From positions 1 through 64,000 of the forward strand of contig NZ_LZZT01000015.1 of NCBI RefSeq assembly GCF_014170305.1: a DNA stretch of 64,000 nt, given 5' to 3'. Position numbers and translations under genes: made by a program. The notes beneath the pieces were generated by a model. The model did no database searches. It was not told the DNA's origin and worked only from the letters and a program-made list of their open reading frames with translations. Below, in pieces: positions 9,030-17,861 of this stretch (position 1 is its first letter; each line of letters starts with the position of its first letter). The stretch comes from Achromobacter sp. UMC71 (GTDB lineage Bacteria; Pseudomonadota; Gammaproteobacteria; Burkholderiales; Burkholderiaceae_B).

Positions 9030-9416
9030 ATGCAGGATTCCCGTATTGCCCCCGAAGTCCGCGTCTGCGCCGCCTCTGACCTGGTCAACGGCGGCCTGGG
9101 CGTCAAAGTGCCGGTCTCCGACAGCGCGGGCCAGACCACGGCGTTCTTCGTGCGTTACCAGGACCGGGTGCATGGCTACCTGAACCGCTGCGCCCACGTG
9201 GGCGTCGAACTCGACTGGGAAGGCAGCTTTTTCACGCGCGCCGGCGACCTGATCATGTGCGCCCGCCATGGCGCCACCTATCAGCCCGACACGGGCCTGT
9301 GCGTGGGCGGCCCTTGCCGCAATGGCCGCCTGACAGTGTTGAGCGTGGAAGAACGCGAAGGCGCCGTCTACTGGCAGCCTGGCGGCAAGATCCAGCCCCT
9401 CGCCGCCGGAGGCTGA
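9030..9416 (+). CDS. Rieske [2Fe-2S] protein
   Basis: A 128-residue soluble Rieske-fold protein. The cluster ligands are seen as RCAHVGVELDW (Cys-X-His) and MCARHGATYQPDTG (Cys-X2-His), about 24 residues apart. Size and motif spacing match stand-alone Rieske ferredoxins rather than oxygenase alpha subunits. It directly follows the Atm1-like exporter, which suggests a shared Fe-S or redox role, but no partner reductase is nearby. I chose the ATG at 9030; an upstream TTG at 9012 would add six residues. Confidence 0.87.
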   Translation: MQDSRIAPEVRVCAASDLVNGGLGVKVPVSDSAGQTTAFFVRYQDRVHGYLNRCAHVGVELDWEGSFFTRAGDLIMCARHGATYQPDTGLCVGGPCRNGRLTVLSVEEREGAVYWQPGGKIQPLAAGG

Positions 9417-9488
9417 CGGCCACAACCTCGCCGCCCGCCCTGCGCGGCAATCGGCCGTGCCGGTTGCCGGCGCGGCCGCGTGTCAGAC

Positions 9489-10475
9489 TCAGGCCTGGGC
9501 GGGCGCGGCAACCTGCGCCGGCTCGCGCCGGTCCGCGTAACGCCGCGCCAGCACCGCGCACACCATCAGCTGCATCTGGTGAAAGATCATCAGCGGCAAC
9601 ACCACGATGCCCATCTGCGACGTGCCGAACAGCACCGTCGCCAACGGAATGCCCGACGCCAGCGACTTCTTCGAGCCGCAGAACACCAGCGTGATCTCGT
9701 TTTCCTTGGACAGCCCCAGCTTGCGGCTGCCCCACGTCGTGATCAGCAGCACCGACCCCAGCAGCAGCGCATTGACCAGCACCATCGTGGCCAGGTCGAT
9801 CGCCGGAAACGCGTGCCAGATGCCTTGCGCCACGGCTTCGCTGAAGGCGGTGTACACCGCCAGCAGGATCGAACTGCGATCCACCTTGGACAGCACGCGG
9901 CTGTTGCGCTGCGCCCAGGCGCCGATCCACGGCCGCAGCAGGCTGCCCACCGCGAACGGCAGCAACAGCTGCAGCAGGATGCGGCCTGCGTCGGCCAGCC
10001 CGTGTCCGCCGCCCTGGCGATGCAACAGCACCGCCACCAGCAGCGGCGTCAGCACCGTACCCAGCAGATTCGATGCCGTCGCCGCGCAGATCGCGCCGGG
10101 CACATTGCCGCGTGCCATCGACGTGAACGCGATAGACGACTGCACGGTCGACGACAGCGTGCACACGAAGATCACGCCCAGCCACAACGACGGCGTCAAC
10201 AGGCCCGGAAACAGTGCCCGCAGCCCCAGGCCCAGCGCCGGAAACAGGATGAACGTGCAGCCCAGGATCAGCGCATGCAGCCGCACGTCCTTCACGCCGG
10301 CCACGATCGCGTCGGTGGACAGGCGCGCCCCGTGCAGGAAGAACAGCAGCGAGATGGCCACATTGCTGGCCACCATCATGAACGATGCACCCTTGCCCAC
10401 CGCGGGAAAAAAGCTGGCGAACGCCACGGTGGCGATCAGGATGAGCGTGAACTGGTCGGGCAGAAAGCGGCGCAT
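9489..10475 (-). CDS. bile acid:sodium symporter family (SBF-like) transporter
   Basis: A 328-residue integral membrane protein with about ten hydrophobic segments, of the SBF-like (YfeH-type) family. Recognisable stretches are LLFFLHGARLS, STVQSSIAFTSMARGN and FCGSKKSLASGIPL. The family exchanges sodium or protons for organic anions; the substrate here is unknown. It is divergently transcribed from a LysR-type gene 108 bp away, the usual layout for a transporter controlled by its neighbour. Convergent with the Rieske gene. Confidence 0.88.
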   Translation of the reverse strand: MRRFLPDQFTLILIATVAFASFFPAVGKGASFMMVASNVAISLLFFLHGARLSTDAIVAGVKDVRLHALILGCTFILFPALGLGLRALFPGLLTPSLWLGVIFVCTLSSTVQSSIAFTSMARGNVPGAICAATASNLLGTVLTPLLVAVLLHRQGGGHGLADAGRILLQLLLPFAVGSLLRPWIGAWAQRNSRVLSKVDRSSILLAVYTAFSEAVAQGIWHAFPAIDLATMVLVNALLLGSVLLITTWGSRKLGLSKENEITLVFCGSKKSLASGIPLATVLFGTSQMGIVVLPLMIFHQMQLMVCAVLARRYADRREPAQVAAPAQA

Positions 10476-10583
10476 GGCGGAAGATTCCGGGGGAGATTGC
10501 GCAGACTATAGGCGCGCCGCTTGCTATCGTGAAGACCACTGGTTACTTTAACTGCTATCGGATTTTCCTATAAACAAGCCATC

Positions 10584-11426
10584 ATGCTCAATCCGCTCTG
10601 GCTCAAGACCTTCGCCGCCGCCGCGGCCTCGCCCAGTTTCAGCGAAGCCGCGCGCCGGCTGGGCCTGACCCAGCCCACCGTCAGCGAACACATCCGCCAG
10701 CTCGAGCAGGCGCTGAACCGCCGCCTGTTCCTGCGCGATACCCATTCGCTGGCCTTGACCAGCGACGGCCGCAGCCTGCTGGTGCACGCCGAGATCATCC
10801 TGGACGCGCACGAACGCGCCGAGCGCCTGTTCGACGCCCCGCGGCTGCGCGGCCGCGTGCGGCTGGGCACCTCGGACGACCTGGCGATGGGCCCCTTGCC
10901 CGATGTGCTGGCCGCGTTCCGGTCGGCCCACCCCGAAGTCGAACTGGACATCACCATCGGCGTCACCAGCGACCTCTACCGGCTGCTGGACGACAACGGA
11001 CTGGACGTCATGATCGGCAAGCGCCGCCGCGGCGACCGCCGCGGCCAGACCTTGCACAAGGAAGCGCTGCTATGGCGGGCCAGGGAAGGCCTGCGCATCG
11101 CGCCGGATGCGCCGCTGCCGCTGATCCTGCTGCGCGAGCCCAGCGTCACGCGCACGCTGGCCCTGGACGCGCTGGCGCGCGCCGGCCGCAGCTGGCAGAT
11201 CGTCTGCACCAGCACCAGCTACGCGGGCTGCCAGGCGGCCGCCCGCGCCGGCCTGGGCATCACGGTACAGCCGTCGCACCTGTCCACCGCCGGCTTGGCA
11301 GCGCCGGCCGGGGCGCACGCGCTGCCGGCCCTGCCCCAGGTGGAATTCATCGTCATCTCGGCCCCCGCGCCGAATAAACCCACCCGGGCGCTGACCGAGA
11401 TCCTGATGCGCAGCTCGCTGACCTGA
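10584..11426 (+). CDS. LysR-family transcriptional regulator
   Basis: A 280-residue LTTR. The winged HTH occupies residues 1-60 (FSEAARRLGLTQPTVSEHIR), and the effector-binding domain starts near 85. It is divergent from the SBF-like transporter gene, which is its most likely target, with autoregulation from the shared 108-bp intergenic region. The effector is unknown. Confidence 0.9.
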   Translation: MLNPLWLKTFAAAAASPSFSEAARRLGLTQPTVSEHIRQLEQALNRRLFLRDTHSLALTSDGRSLLVHAEIILDAHERAERLFDAPRLRGRVRLGTSDDLAMGPLPDVLAAFRSAHPEVELDITIGVTSDLYRLLDDNGLDVMIGKRRRGDRRGQTLHKEALLWRAREGLRIAPDAPLPLILLREPSVTRTLALDALARAGRSWQIVCTSTSYAGCQAAARAGLGITVQPSHLSTAGLAAPAGAHALPALPQVEFIVISAPAPNKPTRALTEILMRSSLT

Positions 11427-11476
11427 GCAGCCGCCACGCGGCAGCGCGTCACGTTGACGACGCCGCGCAGCGCGCG

Positions 11477-12010
11477 TTACTGCGCCTGCGGCCGCGTATG
11501 CCGCACGCGGCCTTCCAGCGGCTGCGGCTGCTTGAGCAGGTTCAGGATCGGGCACCACTGTTCCACCGCCTCGTGCACGGCGCGCACCGCGCGCTCGTCC
11601 GCCGGCGACACGATGTGCGCGGTATAGCGGATATTGTGCGGAAAGAACGGCACCTTCTCGTAGCCCGGCTTGCCGCCACGCGGGTCCAGGTCGCCCTCGA
11701 TCTCCACTTCCAGCGACTCCAGCGGCAGTTCCAGTTCGGCCGCCTTGATCAGGAAGATATGCGTCAGGCAGCTGCCCAGCGCCCCCAGCAACAGCTCCGG
11801 CGAACTCGGTCCCAGGTCGTAGCCGGCAAAATCCGCCGGACTATCGCTCACCACCTGATGGTCGCGGATGCGGATGCGACGCACGCCGCTGCGGCCCTCC
11901 GCGCTGACATGCGCGCGCAGCTTCAATGGCGTCACCGTCTGCGGATCGCGCGCATTGCGCGCCAGCACGGCCTGCCGTTTCTGGCCCAGGTATTCGTTCA
12001 AGGTGCTCAT
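11477..12010 (-). CDS. OsmC/Ohr-family protein
   Basis: A 177-residue OsmC-fold protein with two candidate redox cysteines (GSCLTHIF near residue 86; EQWCPILN near 154). OsmC/Ohr proteins reduce organic hydroperoxides, but the YhfA-like branch, which this resembles in length and motif, has no settled substrate. It is the last gene of the minus-strand run, 56 bp after the cytochrome c gene, so it is probably co-transcribed with the importer. I placed the start at 12010 (MSTLNEYLGQKRQ), the beginning of family similarity. Confidence 0.85.
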   Translation of the reverse strand: MSTLNEYLGQKRQAVLARNARDPQTVTPLKLRAHVSAEGRSGVRRIRIRDHQVVSDSPADFAGYDLGPSSPELLLGALGSCLTHIFLIKAAELELPLESLEVEIEGDLDPRGGKPGYEKVPFFPHNIRYTAHIVSPADERAVRAVHEAVEQWCPILNLLKQPQPLEGRVRHTRPQAQ

Positions 12011-12066
12011 GGTCTTGCCTCGCGTTGGTTGAACTGTAGGAATAAAGCGGAAGTGCCCGCGCCGCG

Positions 12067-13506
12067 CTATTGCCTGCGCCGCGTATCCGGAATGCCGATG
12101 GGGGCACGATCCATCGCCAGCAAAAGCGCGCCCAGTCCCTGGGCCGAGGTGTTTTCCATGCGGCCGCCCGGGCCGCAGACGTTGTCCGCGCTGGTCCAGG
12201 CCGGAGCCGCGCCCGGCAGGCGCCGCGCCCGCAGCCAGCCGCGGCGGTCCACCATGAACTGCGCGCCCGCCAGCCCGTCCGGCGGCACGCCCGCCGCCAG
12301 CGCATAGGCTTTCCAGGCGTCCTCGCCTGACGCCACACAGTCGGCGCCCGCCGGATCGCCCCCGCCCCACGTCAGCGCCACCGTCAGCAGGCGCGGATCC
12401 AGCGGCGCTTGCGGCGCCCCCGCCGCCTGCGCGGCGATGCGCACCGGCAAGCCGCGCAGGCCCGCCAAGGTGGTCGCGCGCCCGTCACGGCAGGTCAGCG
12501 GCACCCCAGGCGCCGGAATCGCGGGCATGCCCGCGCCGCCGCCCGCGCCATAAGCCTGCAACCGCAGATAGTCCAGCACCTGCCAGATCTCGTCGAGCGC
12601 CAGGACCTGCGCAAAACCCGGCATCGCCGACGCGCCGCTGCGCCCATCGCCGCCCTGCGCCACCCGCCAATGCAGCTCCCCTTCCAGGCGGTTGTCGAAC
12701 AGCGCCGGCCCCAGCACGCTGGGCCAGGCGGACAGCCCCGCCGCCAGCGGCCCGCGGCCATCGGCCTGCGCGCCATGACAAGCCGCGCAATGGGCCTGAT
12801 AGAGCTGGCCGCCCCGCAGCACATTGCGGTCCGTGAACGCCAGCGGTGAGCGCTGGTACGACGTGCGCGTCGCTTCCGTCAGCAACATCCGCGGCGCCGG
12901 CCAGCTGGCGCAGGCCAGCAGTCCGGCGGCAACCGTCAGCAGCACCAGCCGGCCGCGCCGCGCGAACAAGGCGCCCACCAGCAATGCCAGCGCCACGCCC
13001 GTCAATCCGGCCGCCAGCCACAGCCGGCGCCACGTATGCGGGCTGACCGGCAGGTCTGGGTCGTAGCGCCAGGAAAACGGCCAATGCGCCACTGCCAGCG
13101 CCTCTTCTGGCTGCCAGGCGATGGCGGCCGCGATCAAGCCGGCCAGCAGCGCCAAGGCGCCCAGCACCATGCCCGCGGCCCGCCGCCACCCGGCGTGCCG
13201 GGCGCGGACCGGCGCCCGGCTATGCAGCCAGGCGGCCGCCAGCGCGGCCAGCAGCAGCACCACGGCCGCCGCCAGCACCAGATGCCCCAGGCGCGACCCC
13301 AGCAGGCCCGGAACTCCCTGTGCCCGCTGCCAGCCCAGGATCAGCACGGCGAATGCAGCGGCCAGCGCCAGCGCCGACACGCCGGGCAACGGCAGCCCCG
13401 CCGTCACGGCCAAGCCGCCGGCGCGCCGGCGCGCGGCAGCCAGGCACGCCAGCATGCCCGCCGGCGCCGCCACGGCCGCCAGCGCCAACACCGCATTGCT
13501 CACCAC
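12067..13506 (-). CDS. membrane cytochrome c with N-terminal helices and C-terminal thioredoxin-like region
   Basis: A 479-residue protein built in three parts. Residues 1-210 contain about six hydrophobic helices. Residues about 225-315 form a class I cytochrome c domain, with heme site HCAACHG and probable axial Met in AMPGFAQ. From about 330 on there is a region that resembles SCO/redoxin folds (DGRATTLAGLRGLPVRI, then FMVDRRGWLRARRLP) but has no CXXC. Its start overlaps the end of the ABC ATPase gene by 7 nt, so translation is coupled. The role is unknown. A periplasmic electron-transfer step acting on whatever the importer handles is one inference. The fusion is unusual, and the C-terminal domain call is tentative. 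Confidence 0.75.
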   Translation of the reverse strand: MVSNAVLALAAVAAPAGMLACLAAARRRAGGLAVTAGLPLPGVSALALAAAFAVLILGWQRAQGVPGLLGSRLGHLVLAAAVVLLLAALAAAWLHSRAPVRARHAGWRRAAGMVLGALALLAGLIAAAIAWQPEEALAVAHWPFSWRYDPDLPVSPHTWRRLWLAAGLTGVALALLVGALFARRGRLVLLTVAAGLLACASWPAPRMLLTEATRTSYQRSPLAFTDRNVLRGGQLYQAHCAACHGAQADGRGPLAAGLSAWPSVLGPALFDNRLEGELHWRVAQGGDGRSGASAMPGFAQVLALDEIWQVLDYLRLQAYGAGGGAGMPAIPAPGVPLTCRDGRATTLAGLRGLPVRIAAQAAGAPQAPLDPRLLTVALTWGGGDPAGADCVASGEDAWKAYALAAGVPPDGLAGAQFMVDRRGWLRARRLPGAAPAWTSADNVCGPGGRMENTSAQGLGALLLAMDRAPIGIPDTRRRQ

Positions 13507-14333
13507 GTCGCATCCAGCCCCAGCAATGCCAGCGCCTGGCGGCGCAGCTCGGCCAGGCGTGGATCGCCCCGATGCCGCGGATACGGCAGGTCATTGACGA
13601 TTTCGTCCTTGATCCTGGCGGGCCGCTCGCTCAGCACGACGATGCGCGACGCCATGAACAGCGCCTCTTCCACGTCGTGCGTCACCAGCAACGCGGTAAA
13701 GCCCGTGCGCTGCCACAGTTCCACCAGCTCGGACTGCATCGCGATCCGCGTCAGCGAATCCAGCTTGCCCAGGGGCTCGTCCAGGATCAGGATGCGCGGA
13801 TCGTTCACCAGGGCCCGCGCCAGCGCGGCGCGCTGCGCCATGCCGCCCGACAGCTGATGCGGATACGCCTGGCTGAACGCCGCCAGCCCCACGCGCTGCA
13901 ACGCGTCGTCCACCCGCACGCGCTGCGTCTTGAGCAGCCCGCGCGCCTGCAGGCCTAGCGCGACGTTGTGCCACACCGTGCGCCAGGGATACAGCGTGGG
14001 GTCCTGGAACACCACGATGCGCGAAGGCGACGGCCCGTCGATCCGCTCGCTGTCGGCCAGCAGCTCGCCAGCCGCCGGCGGCTCCAGCCCCGCCACCAGC
14101 CGCAGCAACGTCGATTTGCCGCAGCCGCTCGGCCCCAGCAGCGCCACGAACTCGCCAGGCTGCACGTCCAGGTCGATGTCGTCCAGCACCGGCAGCGCCG
14201 CGCCGTCCAGATCGAAGTGATGGTTAACGCCCCGCACGGCGAGCGCCGCGCCGCGCGCATCGGCCTGCACGGCCGCCGCCCGTCCCGCCGGCAAGGCGTT
14301 CGGCACCTGCGTACTCCGCGTCGCCGCTACCAT
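13500..14333 (-). CDS. ABC importer ATPase, SsuB/TauB-like
   Basis: A 277-residue nucleotide-binding subunit with Walker A GPSGCGKSTLL, signature LSGGMAQRAALARAL, Walker B ILILDEPLGKLD and the H-loop in LLVTHDVEEALFM. It belongs to the nitrate/sulfonate/taurine group of importers. It overlaps the permease gene upstream and the cytochrome gene downstream by 7 nt each, a tightly coupled operon. The substrate is not decided by this subunit. Confidence 0.93.
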   Translation of the reverse strand: MVAATRSTQVPNALPAGRAAAVQADARGAALAVRGVNHHFDLDGAALPVLDDIDLDVQPGEFVALLGPSGCGKSTLLRLVAGLEPPAAGELLADSERIDGPSPSRIVVFQDPTLYPWRTVWHNVALGLQARGLLKTQRVRVDDALQRVGLAAFSQAYPHQLSGGMAQRAALARALVNDPRILILDEPLGKLDSLTRIAMQSELVELWQRTGFTALLVTHDVEEALFMASRIVVLSERPARIKDEIVNDLPYPRHRGDPRLAELRRQALALLGLDATW

Positions 14334-15346
14334 TTCACGACTCCCTTCTGCCAGGCCAAGAGGCGGTCACGCCCCAGGAACAGCAAGGTGATCAGCCCCG
14401 AGAACACCAGCGCCATCACGATCAGCGCGCCATACATATTGGCGTACGACGCCCAGCCTTGCGCCCACGACAGATACCAGCCCAGGCCCGATTTCACGCC
14501 CATCATCTCGGCCGCAACCAGCACCGAGAACGACGCCCCCAGCCCCATGAACAGGCCGACGAACACCTGCGGCAACGCCGCCGGAATCGCCACCCGCAGC
14601 ACCAGGAACCATTCGCTGGCGCCCATCGTGCGCGCCACGTCGTAATACGCGCGGTTGACCCCGGCCACGCCGGACCAGGTCAGCACCGTGACGGGAAACC
14701 AGGTCGCCAGCGCGATCAGGAACACCGCCGCCGACCAGCTCGACGGAAAGAAAAAGAACGCCATCGGCAACAGCGCCGTCGACGGCACCGGGCCCAGAAA
14801 ACGCAGCACCGGATGCACCCAGTACCCCAGGCCGCGCGACCAGCCGATCGCCACGCCCGTCAAGAAGCCCGCCGCCGCGCCCAGCACAAAGCCGTTGGCC
14901 AGCAGCCACAACGAATTGACCAGGCTGTCGGCCAGGCGCTTGTAGTCGGTGACATAGACCTCGATCAGCGACTGCGGCGGCGCGAAGAAGGGACTGGGCA
15001 GCAGCGCCAGCTTGGCGGTGGCGATCTCCCAAGCGCCCACGGCCACCGCCAGGGCCAGCAGCCACGGCCCGGCGCGATGCAACGCGCGCACCGGCCGCCA
15101 GTGGGCCACGCCTGCCACCGCCACCAACAACAGTACCGTCGCCAACGCCAGCGCGGCCACGCCGAATTCCCGCGTGTAGCCCCAAGACGTAAAGCCCACC
15201 TCCACATTGGGCCAGCGCAGCGTCACGCCGCCCACAGCCGCCCATAGGGCGGCGGCCGCCACGCCCGTCTTCCACAGGCGCCAGGGCTGCGCGGCAGGCG
15301 CATCGCCGCGCAAGCCGCCCACGGCAAGCGCGTCAGCCGAGGACAT
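14327..15346 (-). CDS. ABC importer permease, SsuC/TauC-like with extended N-terminus
   Basis: A 339-residue inner-membrane permease. The C-terminal 240 residues match the BPD-type domain, with the coupling-helix motif ARTMGASEWFLVLRVAIP. Most SsuC/TauC proteins are near 260 residues; the extra N-terminal 90 residues add two or three hydrophobic segments (near 30-45 and 62-82). Gene overlaps on both sides show co-expression with the ATPase and binding protein. Confidence 0.9.
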   Translation of the reverse strand: MSSADALAVGGLRGDAPAAQPWRLWKTGVAAAALWAAVGGVTLRWPNVEVGFTSWGYTREFGVAALALATVLLLVAVAGVAHWRPVRALHRAGPWLLALAVAVGAWEIATAKLALLPSPFFAPPQSLIEVYVTDYKRLADSLVNSLWLLANGFVLGAAAGFLTGVAIGWSRGLGYWVHPVLRFLGPVPSTALLPMAFFFFPSSWSAAVFLIALATWFPVTVLTWSGVAGVNRAYYDVARTMGASEWFLVLRVAIPAALPQVFVGLFMGLGASFSVLVAAEMMGVKSGLGWYLSWAQGWASYANMYGALIVMALVFSGLITLLFLGRDRLLAWQKGVVKW

Positions 15347-16367
15347 TGGGCACCACCGCTTGCGCGTATTTGTTGATGTCCAGGTTGGCGCTCAGCACCT
15401 TGATCGTCTTCAGGTCCTTGGCGTAGCCCACGATTTCCTCGCGCAGCGCCGAGCCGGTCGACGCGTGGCCGTGGCTGTGGGTGCGCAAAATCGCCGCCAC
15501 GCGCTCGGCCGGCACCTTACCCGGCACATACGGCGCAAAGATGCGCGCGGTCTCGTCGGGGTTGGACGCGGTCCAGCGCTGCGCATCGATCACCGCGCGC
15601 GTGATCGCCGCGGCCGACTCCGGATCCTTGCGCACCAGGTCGCCGCGCAAGCCCAGCACGCAGCAGGTGCGGTTCTCGTAATCGCCTTCGATGTTGGTGG
15701 CGATCTCTCGCAGCTTGTTGTCTTCGCGCAGCGTGTAGATCAGCGGGTCGTCGCCGGCGATCGCATCCACCTCGCCCTTGCGCAGCACCTCGCCGAACAG
15801 GTCCTGCGGATACTGGCGCCAGTCCACCGATTCCGGATCGATGCCCAGCTGCGCCACGCGGATCGCAAAGAAGTTCTTCACCGGGCTGGCTTGGTCCGAC
15901 ACCGCGATGCGGCGGCCCTTCAGGTCCTGCACACTCTTGATCGGGGAATCCGCCGCGGTCAACAAGCGCATGCAGCCGCCATGCGTGCCCACCGCCAGCT
16001 TCACGTCAAAGCCCTGCTCCAGCGGCTTGAGCCAGCGCAGCGCCATGCCGATGCCGCCGTCGGCATGGCCCGTGGCGATGGCTTCCAGCAATTGATCGGT
16101 GGAGCCGCTGAAATTGATGCGCTCGACCTTCAGGTTGTACTTGTCGAAAAAGCCGCGTTCCAGCGCCACCGAAACGGGCGACTGGCACACCGCGGTCTGG
16201 CTCCATGCGATCTTGTAGGTGCGCGGCGCGGTGTTCGCCGCCAGCACGCGCGACCCCAACATGCCCAGCGGCGCGGCCAGGCCAGCAAGGCTGGCCGCGC
16301 GCAACAGCGTGCGCCGCGAGATTGCGCGCGCCGCGTGGGCGCCCGGTTGGACGTTCGTATTCATCAA
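15333..16367 (-). CDS. ABC importer periplasmic binding protein, SsuA/NMT1-like, Tat-type signal
   Basis: A 344-residue solute-binding protein. The N-terminus has a twin-arginine-like signal (SRRTLLRAASLAGLAAP), with a likely cut after VLAANTA near residue 45. Family landmarks are KYNLKVERINFSGSTDQLLEAI and KGRRIAVSDQASP. It contains four or five cysteines (CQSP, GGCMRLL, RTCCVLG), more than usual for SsuA proteins. First gene of the five-gene operon; it overlaps the permease gene by 14 nt. The family binds sulfonates, nitrate, thiamine precursors and others, so the ligand is open. Confidence 0.9.
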   Translation of the reverse strand: MMNTNVQPGAHAARAISRRTLLRAASLAGLAAPLGMLGSRVLAANTAPRTYKIAWSQTAVCQSPVSVALERGFFDKYNLKVERINFSGSTDQLLEAIATGHADGGIGMALRWLKPLEQGFDVKLAVGTHGGCMRLLTAADSPIKSVQDLKGRRIAVSDQASPVKNFFAIRVAQLGIDPESVDWRQYPQDLFGEVLRKGEVDAIAGDDPLIYTLREDNKLREIATNIEGDYENRTCCVLGLRGDLVRKDPESAAAITRAVIDAQRWTASNPDETARIFAPYVPGKVPAERVAAILRTHSHGHASTGSALREEIVGYAKDLKTIKVLSANLDINKYAQAVVPNVLG

Positions 16368-16491
16368 CCTTCCTTTTGAGCAGACTGTGAATGGCGATGC
16401 TTGCCATGCGGCATCATCGGCCCGCGCTCAGGCGTTCGACAAATACAAAGTGGGGATAACAATATGGGACGGCGGCGCCGCCCTGGCCGGA

Positions 16492-16812
16492 TCAATCCGG
16501 CAAATGGTCAGGCACGCCTTGCGCGTCCACCGCTTTCACACGGTCCAGCGCGTTGCGCGCGGCCGACATCGCTTCGACCGTGCTGCGGAAACGGCGCGTC
16601 ACGAAAATCTCGAACGCCAGGCTTTCCGGTTCGTCCGGTTGCGCCGCGTCGTCATCGGCCTGCGGCTCGGACGGCGCGGGCGCGCCCTTGGCCGGCGCCA
16701 CCGGCTTGGGCGGCAGGCGCCGCGTTTCCAGGAATGCGCGCGCCGGCACGCGGCCCTCGGGCTGTGTGGCATACGCCACGACGGAAAAACCGTTGATGAT
16801 CTTCTCGGCCAT
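16492..16812 (-). CDS. conserved hypothetical protein
   Basis: A 106-residue soluble protein I do not recognise. The ends look ordered (MAEKIINGFSVVAYATQPEG and EIFVTRRFRSTVEAMSAARN) and are joined by a Pro/Ala/Asp/Glu-rich linker (residues about 34-65). A good Shine-Dalgarno (AGGGAA) precedes the ATG, which supports translation. It lies 124 bp upstream of the importer operon on the same strand and may or may not share its promoter. Confidence 0.65.
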   Translation of the reverse strand: MAEKIINGFSVVAYATQPEGRVPARAFLETRRLPPKPVAPAKGAPAPSEPQADDDAAQPDEPESLAFEIFVTRRFRSTVEAMSAARNALDRVKAVDAQGVPDHLPD

Positions 16813-16900
16813 ACAGATTCCCTATAGGCCGCGCCGGGTGGCGGCGCAGCACGTTGTTAGCGACAACGGCCCGCCGTGGCGAAACTTAAGCTTATGCGAA

Positions 16901-16934
16901 GCGGCCGCGGTTGATCTGCATCAACCGCGGCCGC
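16901..16934. terminator. 15-bp perfect hairpin downstream of the N-formylglutamate amidohydrolase gene
   Basis: Arms 16901-16915 and 16920-16934 are exact reverse complements around CTGC. There is no T run on either side, so it is a strong hairpin rather than a classical terminator. It sits between two minus-strand genes and probably protects or ends the transcript coming from 17838. Confidence 0.6.
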
Positions 16935-16959
16935 CCAGCCACGCAATATGCACGCGCGT

Positions 16960-17838
16960 CTATTTTGTCGACGATATCGCCGTCATGCGGCTACGCACGT
17001 AATGCGCCACCCGTTCCAATACCTGCGACAGATCCGCGCGCAGGCTGCCGAAGCCCGCATTGCGCTCGCGCGTCACCTCGTCCATGTACAACGGACGGCG
17101 GATCTCGACCTGCAGGCTATGGCGATTCAGAGCCGGCTGGCCGATCTGCGCGATCAATTGCACGCCCTTGTAGGGATCGTTGCGCGCCACCGTATAGCCG
17201 CGGTCGCGCAGTTCCGCTTCGATCAGCGCAATGAATTCCGGCTCACAGGTCGTGCCGTCACGGTCGCCCAGCACGAAATCGGCCAACGGATGCTCGCTCT
17301 GGCGGCCCAGCCGCTCGTAAGCGTCGTTCGGCATCGAATGCAGATTCAGGTGCCAGACCGCGCCGAAATCGCGTTGCGCGGTTTCAATCGCCTGCGCCAG
17401 CGCCGCATGATAGGGCTCGTAGTACGCCTGGATGCGATGCCGCACTTCGGCCAGCGTCAGCTTGCGGTCGTAGATCGGCGTGGCCTTGTCCATCCGGCGC
17501 CAGATCAGGCCCTTGCCCAGGCGCGTCTTCTCGCCCGGGTCCAGCGGCTCGGGCCAAGGCTCGGCCAAAAGCTCCGGATCCAGGTCGCGCAAGGTGCGGT
17601 TGGGGTCGATGTAGACCCGCGGAAAGTGCGCCGCGATCAGCGTGGCGCCCAGCGCGGGGGCCGCCGACCACAAGGCGTCCACGTGCGTGTCCTCGCCCTG
17701 GCGCAGTTGCGCCAGGCTGGCGGCGGCATTGAAGTCGGCGGGATACTGCTCGCCGCTATGCGGCGAATCGCAGACCAGCGGCAAGGCCGGCGCGGTCGGC
17801 GCATGCACGGAAACGGCTTGAAAATCGGCGTGTGTCAT
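16960..17838 (-). CDS. N-formylglutamate amidohydrolase family protein
   Basis: A 292-residue metal-dependent hydrolase. Landmarks are LVCDSPHSGEQYP near residue 20 (zinc ligand region), HVDALW, RVYIDPNR and HLNLHSMP. The named activity splits N-formyl-L-glutamate into formate and glutamate in histidine breakdown (HutG), but many family members lie outside hut operons, as here. The ATG at 17838 is favoured; a TTG at 17865 would overlap the upstream Bug gene by 4 nt. Its position 23 bp after a Bug receptor gene suggests the receptor brings in its substrate. Confidence 0.87.
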   Translation of the reverse strand: MTHADFQAVSVHAPTAPALPLVCDSPHSGEQYPADFNAAASLAQLRQGEDTHVDALWSAAPALGATLIAAHFPRVYIDPNRTLRDLDPELLAEPWPEPLDPGEKTRLGKGLIWRRMDKATPIYDRKLTLAEVRHRIQAYYEPYHAALAQAIETAQRDFGAVWHLNLHSMPNDAYERLGRQSEHPLADFVLGDRDGTTCEPEFIALIEAELRDRGYTVARNDPYKGVQLIAQIGQPALNRHSLQVEIRRPLYMDEVTRERNAGFGSLRADLSQVLERVAHYVRSRMTAISSTK

Positions 17839-17861
17839 CGTCGGATGTCGTGTTGACAGGC

